Positions 22,220-34,619 of a stretch of 64,000 nucleotides of DNA are shown here, piece by piece. The notes under the pieces were generated by a model. The model saw only the letters and a list, made by a program, of their open reading frames with translations. It made no database searches and had not been told where the DNA came from. The first letter of the stretch is position 1, and each line of letters opens with the position of its first letter. The DNA comes from Sipunculus nudus. Its lineage: Eukaryota; Annelida; Sipuncula; Golfingiida; Sipunculidae. A program made the position numbers and the translations under genes. The stretch is taken from the NCBI GenBank assembly GCA_026874595.1, contig CM049322.1, positions 50,199,340-50,263,339 on the forward strand, in the 5' to 3' direction.

Positions 22220-23929
22220 CATTCGTTTGCCTTATGTCAGTCCACATCACTTAATGAACATGTGCTGATGCTGGAACTATTCTCCCAGCAACCACATGGA
22301 GTGTTATTGCTGTTATTATGGAGCTGACGGGTATGAAATCATTCAACCAACCCTCGTTATCCAGTCACGAGGTCGTCATGATTGCTTACATCACTGTTGC
22401 CAGTAATATTGATGGCAGCACCCCGTTAGGTAACGTAAAAGCTTTCACATTCGGTTGGACCTCTTAAAAGTAATCAATATGACGCCAAAAATTGCAGCTA
22501 TTCTAGACACGCCGTAATTTTTTTCTCCTGCTCATCGCTATATTTTATCCGCATAGTCTGGTACCATGATCGGCTCGTGGTATATCGATACTGGTATGTT
22601 TACCCCTTTGGATTTGGATTTAGGGGATCGACATTGCTCATTACACAGGTTGGTATTTTAATCATTGTGAAGGGGACTCTCATCGACTCATACGTGCCCG
22701 AAAATATAAATTGGGTCATTCATTTTGCGCAGATATACCACTTTATGGGCTGACATTCATAGGGTCACCATTTTTTACCAAAGCTAATAAAACATTTTCG
22801 ATTTGCCAGTTGAAAATGAATTGATTGCCTCTCCTACGTTAGCACATCTTAAATAATTGTAAGATAAAGTTATATAATGAGAATATTTCAGGAATACTTA
22901 TGGTTATTGCTGTTTACCACGTTAGAGCTTTTTGAATTAGGTCTCAAGCATTTGGTTCTTTCATATTTATATATTTTAAGGTTTTTCTGTAACAGTTAAA
23001 AAATGCTCAGTGATTAATTTTGCATGACACCGGGAGGTTGAGGCAAGGAGCCTTCCATGTTAAATAAATGAATTTATCTTCCATCAGATGACAGAACGGA
23101 ACAACAGAGAGGTGTGTACCCTGATACTTCAATGCTTTAATGCCTCCTAGTCGTAAATACAGTCACCTCCAGTCCTCACGACTATCGGAGTAGTATATTC
23201 CCTGTTATAAGCTTTTACTACTCGATGTTTATATATCTTCTGCGCCTATCACGGCATATAATATATATTGTGTATTGTCCGTGCGACCGGACGGGTAGAC
23301 CTGATGTGACAGTTTCAAACATAATGCGTTTGCTCATAGAGAAAGTGGTTGGCCTCGTAATACAAATATGGCTGTAATGAAGATGATCTCTGAAGTTAAG
23401 ACTCTTAGGGATACATGAAAGCTAGTGGCGATTCCCTGAAATTAAGAAATGGATATGACTATTGACAAAACAGTGATGCCTAAGTGTGGTTAGACTTTCA
23501 CTCATAGAAATATCGTATAAATATATCCTTAAAGGTGGATTTGTTCATTTAGTCAGTTTAATTCTTTCACGTATTGAGAAATGATGTTACATTACACATG
23601 TAACACTAAAGGGTTGTGAAGCATGACGGAGTTCGTTATTTGTACGTGAAGTAGGTTATATAAGGCACACGTAGTTAGATAATTTTGATATAAACTCTAC
23701 ATTCCTAACATGTAATTATTAATAAACATATATTATAATTTATTACATTACCGAGAACACCCTCCCCGGGTTATCCCGAATTTTGCTCAGATAATGTTGC
23801 AATATATCATTAAACGTCTTTCAAAGGGTATCTGATACACAAAAGCTAGAAACCGGAAAAAAAGCTGTGTTTTATACTAAAACCCGAAATGGTGCCTGAT
23901 AAGCTACTTTTATGAGATAATCAAGACAT

Positions 23930-24280
23930 GGCACATTTGTAATCTCTGACAATCAACAAACCAGGTTCAAAGGAAAAAGATTGATTCACAGAATATGTAA
24001 TAAGTAAGAATATAGGGTGGATGTGTATCTTTGTCACTATCTTGATAAGAAATAACATATTGCAAAGTAAAGGGTCAGCTGAAGTGAGAGTACATGTAAA
24101 AATAAACAGAAGCAAGTTGACATTCCTTATTGCAGTAGAAAGGCTGCATATCGACGAGTGATCAGTGTTTTTTTTTTTTTTTTTACTGCGGACGCATATT
24201 GGAAGAATATAAATCATATCCACCTCCCGAAGCCCCTATCTGTAGTCTAGGCCCTTCCGTGACAACACGTGCTTGCCTCG
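23930..24280 (+). promoter_or_regulatory. Copy 1 promoter-like segment and first small exon
   Basis: The conserved order is: atcttgataag (with a GATA-type site), gtgagagtacatgtaaaaat, gacattccttat, gtgatcag, an inverted CCAAT box (ATTGG, 24198-24202), and finally gtgacaacacgtgcttgcct followed by cg. A gtaact donor follows at 24281. The same order recurs near 51.1 kb and, more loosely, 60.6 kb. The exon has no start codon in common with its relatives and is probably 5' untranslated. The transcription start is not determined from sequence. Confidence 0.6.
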
Positions 24281-24673
24281 GTAACTATATAGGTATATGG
24301 TAAGCATTATTGAAATACATAGTTTTAAGATTTTTTGTCATGTCTGTTTCCAAATTATATTGAAAGATAATGGGGAAATAATGTGAATATATATGATGCG
24401 TCATTTGTTATCAGCAAGAATATTCATATATGTAATGACCAGTTTGAAACTGCAAACATATTTTAGTGTTATGAAACCATCCAAGGACGTGATATACTGG
24501 CAGATTAAATTTGACCAATAGTTTTTCTTTATATTTTTGTTAACTTTAAATGATATAAATGGATAGTGGAAAACAACAAATACTAACCGTTGTGTTTTCA
24601 TATGGTCACCTGAATTTTAAATTAATATCATTAGAATAATTAATTTAATAAATATACATTTTATTTAATTAAG

Positions 24674-24771
24674 GCAAAATTTCGTCAGCCCCAGTGTCTC
24701 ATTCTCCTTTGTGGAGAATTGCCCTTGCTTTTGGTGATGGACAAAAAATGGGAAAACCCAGAAATATAACA
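24674..24771 (+). other. Copy 1 second small (5' UTR-like) exon
   Basis: An acceptor (ttaattaag) is followed by gcaaaatttcgtcagcccca, and a gtgagt donor begins at 24772. It aligns with 51615-51713 and 61310-61414, which start (g)aattccggcagccgcag and gcagaatttcatcagctcca. No long frame runs through it. Noncoding exon status is inferred from conserved splice sites and lack of a shared reading frame. Confidence 0.55.
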
Positions 24772-24779
24772 GTGAGTGT

Positions 24780-26500
24780 TTTGAATTGTTCTACTGAAAC
24801 ATTTTTTTTTATTTTTAGCGGCAATCGCAATATGTCGATAATCTATTCCTTAATTTGCCGATGGCATTCCATTAATCTTAAATCTACATCAGATACATTT
24901 TAATTGAATAAAAAGACATCAATATATACATATATGTACAATATATACAACCACACAATCTTATATATGTATATATATATATTCAGAGAGAAAAAGAATT
25001 AATAAGTTATACTGCATTGCAAAGTGTCATGATTAAGTTCAAATACAATAACCAGAGGGCGCATTTGGTGAACTTTTGCCAATTTACCATGTGAACATTG
25101 AATAACTACTATCAATGGCAAACGTATATGCATAAAATTTATTGTTGTTAAGTAACCGTAGTTGACTTCAAAGCATCCAACGTTAATGTCTCCTTTCCTT
25201 ATTTTTGCTAACCTATAACATTAAACTGTATTTCTTCAGCGCTTACAATTTTGTTATATTTAAAAAGTTTTGCAACTTTTAGCATGGCCAGTTTACAAAT
25301 ATTTTCTCTCTCATTCAGTCACTCACGGCGGACACTTAAACCGTGCCCTTCTCTTCTGTCGCCTTCTTTCCCATTGGACAAACCTTCACTGAGTCACTGC
25401 TGGAAGCTTATCGCTATAACTAGGGTATGTATCAATTCACCCTCTCGAAAACTGGCAGAGGCCATACGGCAGTGGTTATAAAATCAAACAACTGGAAACA
25501 ATTAAACTCATCGGGTGTATTATCATTATTTTATAAAATCTACGGTTATCGTTAATTTTTTTCAATTGTTTTTATCTGTTTTGATTTTTAATCTGAATGC
25601 TGAAATACAGTCTACCAGCGGCTTCTAGCCAGGAAAGACATGATGTCGATCCAACGTCTTGCGTATGTCCTATAAATATAGTGCAGATATGTAACCACAG
25701 TGATCTCAAATAAACTGACGCATATTTCATTCATTAATTACCGGCTAATCACCGTATGAAGGGTAAAGAACTGAAGCCAGTAGATACACGTAGATGACCG
25801 ACATACCTTTGCTTTAATCAGCTTATGTGCATGTGATAATGATATCGTAATGTATTAATCTTGTCATCCAAAATAAACAAATTTGTCAAACATGTGACAT
25901 AGTTCTCCAGATCTGTTCCACGCACTATTGATATAAAAAAATTATATTCTACCTGGAGATCATCTGATAGAAAGATAAGCCTGGTGACTTTTCCTACCGT
26001 CACCCAAAGCCTGAGCAAAGGCTGTTTACTTTAGCCATTTATTGCTTGACTAAGCAAAACAGAATAAAGGAATATAGAAAATGTATATATTGGGTTCTCC
26101 CAAACCGGGCTGTAGTTTGGCCAATGCGTTCTTAAGATATTCAACGACCTCTCGCCTTTGGAGAATGCAATCCATAGGATACTGTAAAACTAGATTGTGT
26201 TATGCAGTAGCAATTAAAAATGTCGCTAATGATCTAGTATGTGGTTCAGTCTTCAAATAATGATGCAATGTATGGAAAATGTTAAAAGCATAGTGGAAAA
26301 CAAATTCTAGTTGAGACCATTGGAACTCATAATTTCCTGATTTGTGTATTTTTTTTCCAAAATGCGCATATCCCTGCGTTAGTGTTAGGATAATTCCTTT
26401 AGTCTCTAATAGATTTATTATTTTACAAAACTAAGAACAAAAGCGAAAAAAAATGAAAATACATGTTATTTAAATAGAAATAGTTTATTCAAGGTTAATG
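24780..26500. other. Copy 1 downstream sequence, no gene seen
   Basis: Continues the duplication shared with copy 2 (e.g. 25290-25400 against 52260-52370). An acceptor-like tttcttcag at 25231-25239 is followed by cgcttacaattttg. At the equivalent point the TRIM-like gene has gtacaatgg, so the start codon could be lost here; this is speculative. Confidence 0.4.
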
Positions 26501-26560
26501 GTGCGGCCGAGAAAGGCAGTCGAGGTGCGGGTTCAAGCCAGTCCAGGATATTGAATACAA
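26500..26560 (+). repeat. SINE-like B-box remnant
   Basis: gtgcgggttcaagccagtcc has a B-box-like GGTTCAAGCC. The matching point in copy 2 (about 53386-53412) keeps ttcgggttcaaaccagtccc, so it predates the duplication. Confidence 0.4.
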
Positions 26561-26619
26561 ATATAGATACCATGCCAATTTTTGTATTGTCACGGCTCAG
26601 TTGTTTGTCTCCGCATTTT

Positions 26620-27240
26620 TAGCGAACCTGTGAGCTTATGCGATGGCGCAGCGTCGTCCGTCCGCCGTCCGCCGTCCAGAGCTGGCTTTCCGCCGTCCAT
26701 GGCTGTAAGTCAGAAACTGTCGGAGCTGGCAGCTCCAAATAACATGTAAGAATTCGTTACATATGAAATTTGGTGGCCTGGAGCATATTATTGGGTATCT
26801 GCATTAATTTAGATTTTATAGAGAAAAAGCTTAAAAACCTTTAAAAATCTTCTTCTCTGAAACTGTTCAGCCAAATTGTCCAATATTTCACAGAAATGGT
26901 CTCTGGAACAATCTCTCTCAAGTTTGTTCTAATGGTTCCAGTTCGGAAATTTTTTTGCCGAGTTACAGGAGGTTGAACTTAGTCATCTGTCCAAAAAAGC
27001 ACTAAAATTAAAATCTCAGAAACGGCTAGAGCTATAATGACCAAATTTTATACCAACGTTTCTCACATATGTCATATCTGATTTTGAGGTATTGGTGGCG
27101 CCACCTACATTGATGTGTTTTTTACAAGCAAAAAATGTAATTTTAAACTCTTCTAGCTCATACACTGATTTATGATGAAACTGTTCAGCTGACTGGTTTA
27201 AACTTTACAAGAATTATTCTATGGTAGGGTTCTGCCAGTT
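26620..27240. repeat. Dispersed repeat with gatggcgcagcgtcgtccgt lead-in
   Basis: A cgaacctgtgagcttatgcg start is followed by runs of cgtccgccgtcc, then ttcttctctgaaactgttca-ccaaatt and a ggtggcgccacctacatt palindrome at 27096. This resembles a repeat common in bivalve genomes, and the attribution is from memory. Confidence 0.55.
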
Positions 27241-27659
27241 TTATAAGAATAGATTGGATAAATACAGTTTTAAAAAAGCATTGTAGCCAATTGAAAAAGG
27301 CTTTCTGTATTTGAAAACAGATTTAACTTCATGCAGCCAAGTCAAGAGGTCACTCAGTACAAACAGGTGGGGTCCAGACATCACCATGGCAACTGACCTG
27401 GCTCGGGGGGTGGGGTGTCTAGACAATGTGTCTAGACGTCAAGACACAGCGTCTAGACGCCTGGATACAATGTTTAGATGCAGAATTCCCAGATTATTGG
27501 AACTATATCTTTCAACTGTTTGAAAAAAACTTGGGTTGCATTTTAAGCAAATCGGGTTTATCATCAGGTCACATGTGAACTGCCGCGCCTTCATTTTTGG
27601 TTGACATCTGACCTTTCCTTGCTGCCCAGTGTCCATTTGTGCGTCTGTTTCCACACATA
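27241..27659. other. No gene seen; gtctagacg repeats
   Basis: At 27418-27475 the motif gtctagacgtcaagacaca and variants (gtctagacgcc) recur. Otherwise the segment is transitional into the satellite. Confidence 0.4.
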
Positions 27660-29862
27660 AACCCACATATCTCGGAAACCGTTTGACCGATCAGGCTAAA
27701 AATTTTGCACAAATGTAGCCCTTTGATAGCTTTATAACATACACTAAAAATGGTGGCAACCATTTTTGCACAGCGTCCATCCTTTCATCTGCCTTGGGAT
27801 AATATTACTCATATCTCAGCAGTGGTTTGACTTATCCACCTGAAATTTTACAGGTTTATACATCCTGGACAGCTTTCTTGATTTTATGACAGGTGTCGCC
27901 ACCTACATTTACATTTACTCTGCAGACATTCAAGCTCATCTCTCAGGAACCGTTTGACAGATTAGGCCAAAATTTTGCATGTGTCTAGATCTCACATAGC
28001 TCTTCATCATAGGTAAAACTGGTGGCGCCACCTGCAACCATTTATGCACAGCATCCATCTGTTCATCTGCCTTTGGATAATATCACTCATATCTCAGCAG
28101 TGGTTTGACTTATCCACCTGAAATTTTGCAGGTTTATACATCCTGGACAGCTTTCTCGATTTATGACAGGTGGCGCCACCTACATTCACATTTACACTGC
28201 AGACATCCAAGCTCATATCTCGGGAACCATTTGACTGATTGGGCAAAATTTTGCACGTGTATAGATTTCACATAGCTCTTCATCATAGGCAAATCTGGTG
28301 GCGCAATCTGCAACCACTTATGCACAGCGTCCATCTGTTCATCTGACTTGGGATAAAATTGCTCATATCTCAGCAGTGGTTTGACTTATCCACCTGAAAT
28401 TTTGCAGGTTTATACATCATGGACAGGTTTCTCGATTTTATGACAGGTGGCGCCACCTACATTCACATTTACACTGCAGACATCCAAGCTCATATCTCGG
28501 GAACCGTTTGACTGATTAGGCCAAAATTTTGCAGGTGTATAGATCTCACATAGCTCTTTATCATACGCAAAACTGGTGGTGCCACCTGCAACCATTTATG
28601 CACAACATCCATCTGTTCATCTGCCTTAGGTTAAAATCACTCATTTCTCAGCAGTGGTTTGACTTATCCACCTGAAATTTTGCAGATATTTTACATCCTG
28701 GACAGCTTTCTTGATTTTATGACAGGTGTCGCCACCTACATTTACATTTACTCTGCAGACATTCAAGCTCATCTCTCAGGAACCGTTTGACAGATTAGGC
28801 CAAAATTTTGCATGTGTCTAGATCTCACATAGCTCTTCATCATAGGTAAAACTGGTGGCGCCACCTGCAACCATTTATGCACAGCATCCATCTGTTCATC
28901 TGCCTTTGGATAATATCACTCATATCTCAGCAGTGGTTTGAATTATCCACCTGAAATTTTGCAGGTTTATACATCCTGGACAGCTTTCTCGATTTATGAC
29001 AGGTGGCGCCACCTACATTCACATTTACACTGCAGACATCCAAGCTCATATCTCGGGAACCATTTGACTGATTGGGCAAAAAGTTTGCACGTGTATAGAT
29101 CTCACATAGCTCTTCATCATAGGCAAATCTGGTGGCGCCATCTGCAACCACTTATGCACAGCGTCCATCTGTTCATCTGCCTTGGGATAATATTACTCAT
29201 ATCTCAGCAGTGGTTTGACTTATCCACCTGAAATTTTACAGGTTTATACATCCTGGACAGCTTTCTTGATTTTATGACAGGTGTCGCCACCTACATTCAC
29301 ATTTACACTGCAGACATCCAAGCTCATATCTCGGGAACCGTTTGACTGATTAGGCCAAAATTTTGCATGTGTATAGGTCTCACATAGCTCTTCATCATAC
29401 GCAAAACTGGTGGTGCCACCTGCAACCATTTATGCACAACATCCATCTGTTCATCTGCCTTAGGTTAAAATCGCTCATATCTCAGCAGTGGTTTGACTTA
29501 TCCACCTGAAATTTTGCAGATATTTTACATCCTTGACAGCTTTCTCGATTTTATGACAGGTGTCGCCACCTACATTCACATTTACTCTGCAGACATCCAA
29601 GCTCATATCTCGGGAACCGTTTTACCGATTAGGCCTAAATTTTGCACGTGTATAGATCTCACATAGCTCTTGGCGCCACCTGCAACCACTTATGCACAGC
29701 ATTTATCTGTTGATCTGCCTTTGGATAAAATCACTCATATCTCGGCAGTGGTTTGACTTATCCACCTGAAATTTTATACATCCTGGACAATTTTCTTGAT
29801 TTTATGACAGGTGGCACCACCTACATTCACGTTTAAGCTGCAGACATCCATGCTAATATGCA
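27660..29862. repeat. 278-bp satellite with trimeric (833-bp) higher-order repeat, about 8 units
   Basis: The landmark agtggtttga(ctt/att) occurs at 27821, 28099, 28375, 28653, 28932, 29209, 29487 and 29747, giving spacings of 276-279 bp with a last shortened unit of 260. Units three apart are closer than neighbours. 27821 and 28653 share gtgtcgccacctacattt and ctctcaggaaccgtttgaca. 28099 and 28932 share tgactgattgggcaaaa. The units preceding 28653 and 29487 share tggtggtgccacctgcaa and gcacaacatccatc. Each unit carries two versions of the palindrome GGTGGCGCCACC. Frames through it are repeat artefacts. Confidence 0.93.
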
Positions 29863-30295
29863 ACACACCACGCTGTATTCCCCTTGCCACTTAATCTATG
29901 CCCCACTTCACCCGTCCCACTCAGATTTCTGCGGATACACATAGTGGCTTGTCGACTACCCATATTCTGGTTTTAAAATGTCCTAGTCCGAAACTTGCAG
30001 GTCAGAAACGTCCATTTTGCTGAAATCATAATGACTAAGGTAGATATACAGGACTTAGGAGGAACAATATTAAATTTAAAAAAAAAAAACTCCATTCATA
30101 CTCCTAAACTTTGCACAGGTTCGCATTAGGCCTGTAGGCCTTGTTCGTTTCAAAACAGAGAGACATCTGGTGGTTTTGGTTTTATATACATACCTTCCAA
30201 GGAAGTAGCATTAATTCTGTGGCAGATTACCTGAAATTAAAGACAAGAATTTTCTGTTTATTAACTACCCACACAGACTCTATCTGGTTTCTTAT
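29863..30295. other. No gene seen; duplication resumes at about 30130
   Basis: From about 30140 the sequence again matches copy 2 (ggttttggtttatat-cata and gaaattaaagacaa, against 53490-53575). Confidence 0.45.
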
Positions 30296-31760
30296 TAGCT
30301 CAGCTGACTGTAAGTCATCTGAGCTATAGCGATCACTCTGGTCCCTCGTCCGTTCAGCCGTCCGGCTATTAGTCCGCTAACAGGCCACAAATCGTAACCG
30401 CTAGACACTTGAATCTGTTCTCCTGACATCCAAAGAGGTCCATGAAAAATCTGATTGGAAACCTAAAATTATGTTTCAGTTATCAATATCTTCCGAGCTA
30501 TTGGGCTCAGAAGTACCCCATAAAATAATTAAAATTTTGATACAAAAGCTCCAATATCTGAACAACTAATGCATTGAACACCATGATTCTCTTCCAGCAT
30601 ATTGATCATGGATTTTTTCATCAGTGTCTGCAGACTGGTGGCGCTACCTGCAGTTAATATTTTTCAAAGTTTATATAGTATAAACCAGTACTTAAGTTTC
30701 CTTGTAAACAGACAGCCGCTTTCTATTATTATCATAGTCTAAACTTTAATCTAATTCTCATTAAAATGCTAGCAACTCTTCGTTAAACTAGTCTACTAAT
30801 ACCTTCAGTTTTGACCATAGCCAAATATGCGTCAGTGGCGGCTACCTGGTATCGAGGAATGTCGGTTGCTGCCGATTGACGTCATGCCCATAACTTTGAA
30901 TCGCCTTGGAGAAAATATATCTGACCACTGACTATTACCAGAACACTTGCAGCTGTTCTGTCAATCTCATTCCAAACTACCATTTATCTCAGCTTCTTTG
31001 TATAAGGGAGGCAAGATCACTTAAGTACTGCTCTATACCATCTTATAAAACCTTTGATAAAGATTAACATTCCAACTTATAATAATACATATTAATCAAA
31101 TAGTGTTTCACAATTTCATGAAGACTGGTGGTGCCACCTGTATTTTTCTAATTATGACACAGTTGTTTATGTATTGTTGTTGTGGATGTAGTAGTCCACC
31201 TGACGTTATGGCACTAGTGTTATTCACTTTATTTTAGACAGTAAATTAAGAGTTCTAATCGATGTTTTAATTATCGATCGGTGTTTTAATGTATTGTGTT
31301 TTTTTTTTTTTTTTTTTTTTTGGCTATGGTGATGAATTTTATAATTATCCTTGGCAGTTGTCTTTTTTTTTATCTCAGCTGACTGTAAGTCATCTTAGCT
31401 GTAGCGATCACTCTATGTCCGTCCTCTTAATTTGTTAGCCCTTTAAAGAGGCAGTCGTTTGTTGACAGACAACAATTCGTAACAATTGGACCCAGAACAT
31501 TCTAGCTTGACATCCAAGGAAGTCCATGAAAAATCAACGTGAACATTTCAAATAAATTCTCTGTTATATATACCCTCCGAACTATGAGGTCAGAAGTACT
31601 CCCCGGAATAATGAAAAAGTTGTTACAAAAGATCAAGTATCTGAACTACTAATGCATCGGTCACCATGATTCTTTGCATGCATATTGATTATGGAGTGTT
31701 TCATCAGTTTGTGCAGACCGTGGCACCACCTGGGCTTTTTTCAAATGTTTACGCATTATA
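30296..31760. repeat. Two copies of the tagctcagctgactgtaag repeat family
   Basis: The lead-in tagctcagctgactgtaagt, then catctgagctatagcgatca, occurs at 30296 and, slightly changed, at 31372. Each is followed by aatcgtaac-gctag/ttgga, a tgacatccaa-gaggtccat stretch and a cagaagtac-ccc stretch. Both copies continue into a gcagactggtggcgctacct type segment (30634, 31715), so this family joins the GGTGGCGCCACC repeats. Confidence 0.7.
31298..31321. repeat. Poly-T tract
   Basis: An uninterrupted run of more than 20 T. Confidence 0.9.
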
Positions 31761-31956
31761 TTGCTCACCAATGCCTATTAAATGGTCTTTATCAGTTACC
31801 TGGGCAAAGACATATTGTCTACATGTCAGTCGGCTGAGCATCATCACCCAAGGGTCACTTGTTTAGACAGTTACAAAATCAAAACATGCAATTTTTAAGC
31901 TGCTTCTAAATATTAAATATCTATACACCGACACTCCACTAAATAACAAATAGTGA

Positions 31957-31957
<1 letters not shown>

Positions 31958-32042
<85 letters not shown>
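31958..32042. repeat. (AT)n microsatellite
   Basis: Alternating AT with an AAATATAAAT interruption near 32008-32016. Confidence 0.96.
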
Positions 32043-32045
<3 letters not shown>

Positions 32046-33870
32046 TACTTACAGCTTTTTATCAACTCTGAAATTCACTTATCCCATGACACCTAATAGA
32101 GGAATCCAAAGTACATAACTACAAACATTCACGAACAACTCAACATATAATTTGCTTTCAAATAGTTTTTTAATTTATGAATGGATAATTCGTCTTTTAG
32201 TTTTTATCTGAAATTCCAAAATATAATTCATGATACAAGATGTTTTAAAAAGCTCTGTATAAGTGGCTGCCTTTGTCTTATATCGATGGTAGATAAGCGG
32301 CCCCTTGGAATTCTAAAAGCTACTTTATTATTTCGTATATTAAATATACGAGAATACTGGCTTATCTGGTAATGAAAGGTACGAAAGATTTACATACCTA
32401 GGAATTTATCATCTGACTTCCACGTAATAATAATATCTTGATGCATTCACTAAATCTTTTGATTCAGAAGAAGCATATTTGTCAAACTGGTCCTTCTTCG
32501 TCCATGGCGGTTCCTTTATTAATAATAACGCAGACTGAGATCCCTTGATCATACATTTAATCTGAACAGCGGGTACACAGTCTTTTTTTTATAAAGCTTG
32601 AAAAATAGGTAGAAAATATATTTAAACTACCCAAACGCCTTGTCACAGGGTTGCAGTGAAAAAGTGTATGGAGGAATATTCAAGATATTCAAGCCCTCAA
32701 AACATTAAGCCACTTTATAAAAAAGCCACAGTTAAAGTGATAAGCATAACTTTCATCAAAACGTTATGGCTGTAGCCAATACTGTTATTCCCAATCATTG
32801 GAGATATTTTATCTCGAGTTCTATTAATGATCATAACTGGTGCTGGTGCAAGGATAATCTTGATACTAACACCATATGGACGATTTGCTATGTAACGTGT
32901 CATGTTTCCGTTTTGTGCTTGAACAAATACTATCAGTTCAATATCTTTAAAAAGTAATTATTCTTAACAAAAGAAATTATGAAATAACATTATTCTTTTA
33001 TATAGAAGACACGTGAATAGATAAAGTCTACTCTGGTCAAGCGTGCGAAGTGAAGATTTTTACATTTGCAGACAATCGAGGTCTGTCAGTATACTGTTTA
33101 GATGTCAATAATAGCTAAGATGTGGTTCTGCAGGGTCTACAAATTTGTGACAATATTTAAATCAAAGACCATTCATAAGACTAACTGACTTTAGAGTAAG
33201 TTTATTGGTACCTTCTCTGTCATTCACCTAATGCATATATAACAGTGCACTTCAGACCATTAATCTGTATCAATGGTGTACAGTTTATTACACTAAAATC
33301 GTGTATTCTAGCCATCTTATCAAGAATAGTGTATGAATGATATCCTATCGCGTCACGCTGAGCATAGCTTGCCAGAAAACATTAGGCCCCAACGATTAGA
33401 ACATACAAACAACAAATCAACGACACGTGCATTAACACAACGACTTGGTGATCTGCAAGTTCAAGGACGATTATTTTTATCTTTTACATTTAATATTGAT
33501 ACAGAAAAACACTTTAAACCCAGCATTTGTCCCCTATAGATATGATGATGATCTCGCGGCCTGTCTCAGGACGGTAGATACGTAACCCTTATCACCTCAT
33601 ATGAGCTGCCGCATTAAATGAATAATTAATTTCCTGCTGATTAGCTCATGGAAGGTAAAGAACCATGGGCTTTAGACACACGCATAAAATCTTTGTTCAT
33701 AAGTTTGGTCATCAGTCATTACCTTAATCTTGTGATCCAAGAGAAACCCATTAGTCAAGCTTAAAAAACATGTGCCTGTTTGTGGTATTGTTATTTTGAT
33801 CAAAGCCTTTTATCAAGAAGTGTGATTATCTATTAATAATGAGAAAACATATGACTTTCCGTATGGCAGC
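32046..33870. other. Duplication copy 1 continued, no gene seen
   Basis: Aligns with 53790-55860. Examples are ttcactta/tcgcatgaca, then the gatcccttgatcatacattt / ccctgatcatgaatttgatc pair, then ctgtctc-ggacgg-agat. No coding frame is conserved between the copies. Confidence 0.5.
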
Positions 33871-33893
33871 TGTTACAGGTGCTCTTTTTATTG

Positions 33894-34609
33894 TGTGACA
33901 CGGGTGCAACTCGTGTTGTGACACCCTCGCCGGGCCGTTTGTTACATTCGCAGTTTAATCCGTACTGGTTGAACTCTCGTTGTCATGCTAGCCTTGGATT
34001 TTCTCGCCTGGTCGTGAGTCACGTGTGGACCCTGGTATGTAGAGACACACAGCGATGTTCCTTATAGATGATTCCTGTAACGCGTATTTACTGTGTTGTG
34101 TGGGATCTTTTAGACTGTTCGAGAAGTTGAAAATTCTCGGCTTGGGGTAAAGAGTATATAAAGGCGATGTGTTTTAGAGCCGAGAGAGCAGCAGCAGAGA
34201 AGATTTCCAGCGGACGCAAAAGCGTGTGTCAGTTTCTGGGACCTTATCCGACGAGTGCGGCAATTATTGATTTTCTTCAGACTTTCTCCTGGATGTTATG
34301 CATTTGGACTTCAGTGTACTTTCTGGATTGTTACAAGAGCTTACCACTGGACTGTCATTCTCCGAGAGTATACATTTAAAGTACTTATTGTTGTGACGGT
34401 GGTGCTATCCAGGTACGGTGCAATTTGTGTATTTTACTGTGTGATTGTATTGATTTGTTGTTATACCGCTGTTTTACTGTATAATTGTATTGATATAGTG
34501 TATTGTAATGTCAGGGTAGTTTTAAGAATAAATTATAGTTATTTGTTAACCAAGAAAAAAACACTTCTTTATTCATTCCCCTAGACATTTCACACTGCCT
34601 AGTGTTACA
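33894..34609 (+). mobile_element. Probable solo LTR
   Basis: Starts TGTGACACGGG and ends AGTGTTACA, so the termini are imperfectly inverted (TGTGAC versus TGTAAC). It carries a TATA box (gtatataaag, about 34155) and a poly(A) signal (aataaa, 34528), in the order expected for U3-R-U5. It lies where copy 1 of the duplication is longer than copy 2. No 5-bp target duplication is visible (tattg left, gaatc right), and TGTTACAG also occurs at 33871-33878, so the exact left end is uncertain. No internal retroelement genes are present. Confidence 0.5.
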
Positions 34610-34619
34610 GAATCTGATT

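Noticed and set aside
27660-29862. CRISPR-like array
   Set aside because: Units are about 278 bp with no short repeat/unique spacer alternation. This is a eukaryotic satellite.
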